From Bacillota bacterium (GTDB taxonomy: Bacteria > Bacillota > Dethiobacteria > SKNC01), in assembly GCA_007120745.1 (NCBI GenBank), contig SKNC01000135.1, forward strand, positions 1-21,954: DNA of 21,954 bases, written 5' to 3'. The notes beneath the pieces were generated by a model. The model was given only the letters and a program-made list of their open reading frames with translations. It ran no database searches and was not told the origin of the DNA. Of this stretch, positions 21,265 to 21,954 are shown piece after piece. The position numbers and the translations under genes are program-made. Each line of letters opens with the position of its first letter. The stretch's first letter is position 1.

Positions 21265-21954
21265 TTAATATAGCGAACCACTGTTGACAACCGGTTGGGC
21301 ATCCTGATTTCCACAAAGGACTACCAGCAGGTTGCTGACCATAGCTGCTTTTCGTTCTTCATCCAGCTGGACCACATCGTTTTCATTCAACATGGCAAGC
21401 GCCATCTCTACCATGCCTACAGCACCCTCTACAATCATCTGCCTGGCATCTATGATTGCTGAGGCCTGCTGCCTCTGCAGCATTGCAGAAGCGATTTCAG
21501 GCGCATAGGCCAGATGGGTAATCCTGGCTTCCAATATTTCCAACCCCGCAATTTCAACCTTTTCCTGTATTTCCACTTTTATTTTTTCTGCCACTTCCTG
21601 GCTGCTTCCCCGCAGGGATAATTCATCTTCATCGCCTGGCAGGTCATAGGGGTATTCCCGCACTATGTTCCGGAGAGCAGAATCACTCTGAATTGAAAGA
21701 AACTCCTTGTAATTGTCTACATTAAACACGGCCTTCACCGTGTTGACAACCCGCTATATGACAACAATGCCGATGATAATAGGGTTTCCCAGCCGGTCAT
21801 TAATTTTTTGCTTTTCATTATTTAATGTCATCGCTTTGAGGGAGATTTTTTTATTTATGGAAGCGGTATTTGCTGATGCCTCTTTATTTTTTGCCCCGGG
21901 AAGGACGACGCCGGAGGAAGTGTTAGAAATGGAGGGATAAGCTGCGGTAACAAA
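21265..21954 (-). pseudogene. SPFH/prohibitin-like (slipin-type) gene interrupted by in-frame TAG; 5' end outside window
   Basis: The downstream 157 codons (21265-21735 plus stop) encode a clear SPFH-domain end: YKEFLSIQSDSALRNIVREY, EARITHLAYAPEIASAMLQR, QQASAIIDARQMIVEGAVGM, LDEERKAAMVSNLLVVLCG and VVNSGSLY. The same frame continues upstream with ISLKAMTLNNEKQKIND and GNPIIIGIVVI, then a TAG at 21754-21756, then RVVNTVKAVFNVDN. Relatives have Trp at the TAG position (VVVWRV), so one TGG to TAG change explains the break. No other stop occurs to the window edge. The GTG at 21738 has no ribosome binding site. Residues upstream of ISLKAM also look diverged from the family. Sequencing error or readthrough are alternatives. 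Confidence 0.75.

Noticed and set aside
21116..21316. 66-codon minus-strand frame with Cys/Trp-rich translation
   Set aside because: It overlaps the ribbon-helix-helix gene in another frame; the latter has a recognisable fold.
21265..21738. Complete 157-aa SPFH-like gene starting at GTG 21738
   Set aside because: No ribosome binding site, and homologous protein sequence continues upstream of the TAG, so this is the downstream part of a broken longer gene.

Overview
The window looks like chromosomal DNA of an anaerobic, monoderm Firmicute (Clostridia; a Peptococcaceae, Syntrophomonadaceae or Dethiobacter type would fit). This is inferred from gene content: a tungsten aldehyde:ferredoxin oxidoreductase with a polyferredoxin, an FHA-RodA/PbpA wall module, a MacAB-like exporter with no outer-membrane partner, lipoproteins, AGGAGG-type ribosome binding sites and several TTG starts. 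No rRNA, tRNA or CRISPR array was seen. Both window edges cut genes: sbcC at the left and an SPFH gene at the right.

Layout. 1-1865 (-): sbcD-sbcC DNA-end processing pair. 1866-2666: control region holding a 34-aa membrane-protein gene (-), hairpins and promoters. 2667-3278 (+): GNAT acetyltransferase. 3326-5505 (-): four-cluster ferredoxin plus AOR. 5596-8774 (-): FHA-RodA fusion and class B PBP. 9390-13097 (+): MacA-like adaptor, ATPase and permease. 13098-13950: an AT-rich REP-associated tyrosine transposase (RAYT) flanked by inverted REP-like hairpins, inserted directly against the permease stop codon. 14144-14803 (+): secreted or membrane-anchored unknown. 14972-16889 (-): WYL regulator, 53-aa basic protein, lipoprotein. 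17189-17764 (-): DUF4352 lipoprotein. 18051-18203 (+): 50-aa coiled-coil protein, tail to tail with 18200-20961 (-), an operon of UBA-like/TM protein, OmpR-type regulator and histidine kinase. 21072-21954 (-): ribbon-helix-helix protein and an SPFH gene interrupted by an in-frame TAG.

Most distinctive content. A 27-nt hairpin with arms GGGACAAGGG / CCCTTGTCCC occurs in three exact copies, plus one copy with a paired compensatory change and one decayed copy. All lie in intergenic DNA next to stop codons, and two bracket the RAYT gene in opposite orientation. Two of the exact copies form the end of a longer dispersed repeat of about 130-140 bp that lies just 3' of two different lipoprotein genes. 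This looks like a RAYT/REP system with a composite, possibly non-autonomous, derivative. Also notable are a probable autoregulatory site (two CATTAAAA repeats 11 bp apart, overlapping the -35 region of the two-component operon), the FHA-RodA fusion, and a set of promoters that share an extended -10 (TGnTATAAT) and lack a clear -35.

Five small genes (34, 50, 53, 55 aa, and the TTG-started 142-aa ferredoxin) were placed from ribosome binding sites and reading frame. Family names come from motif recognition only; no search was run.
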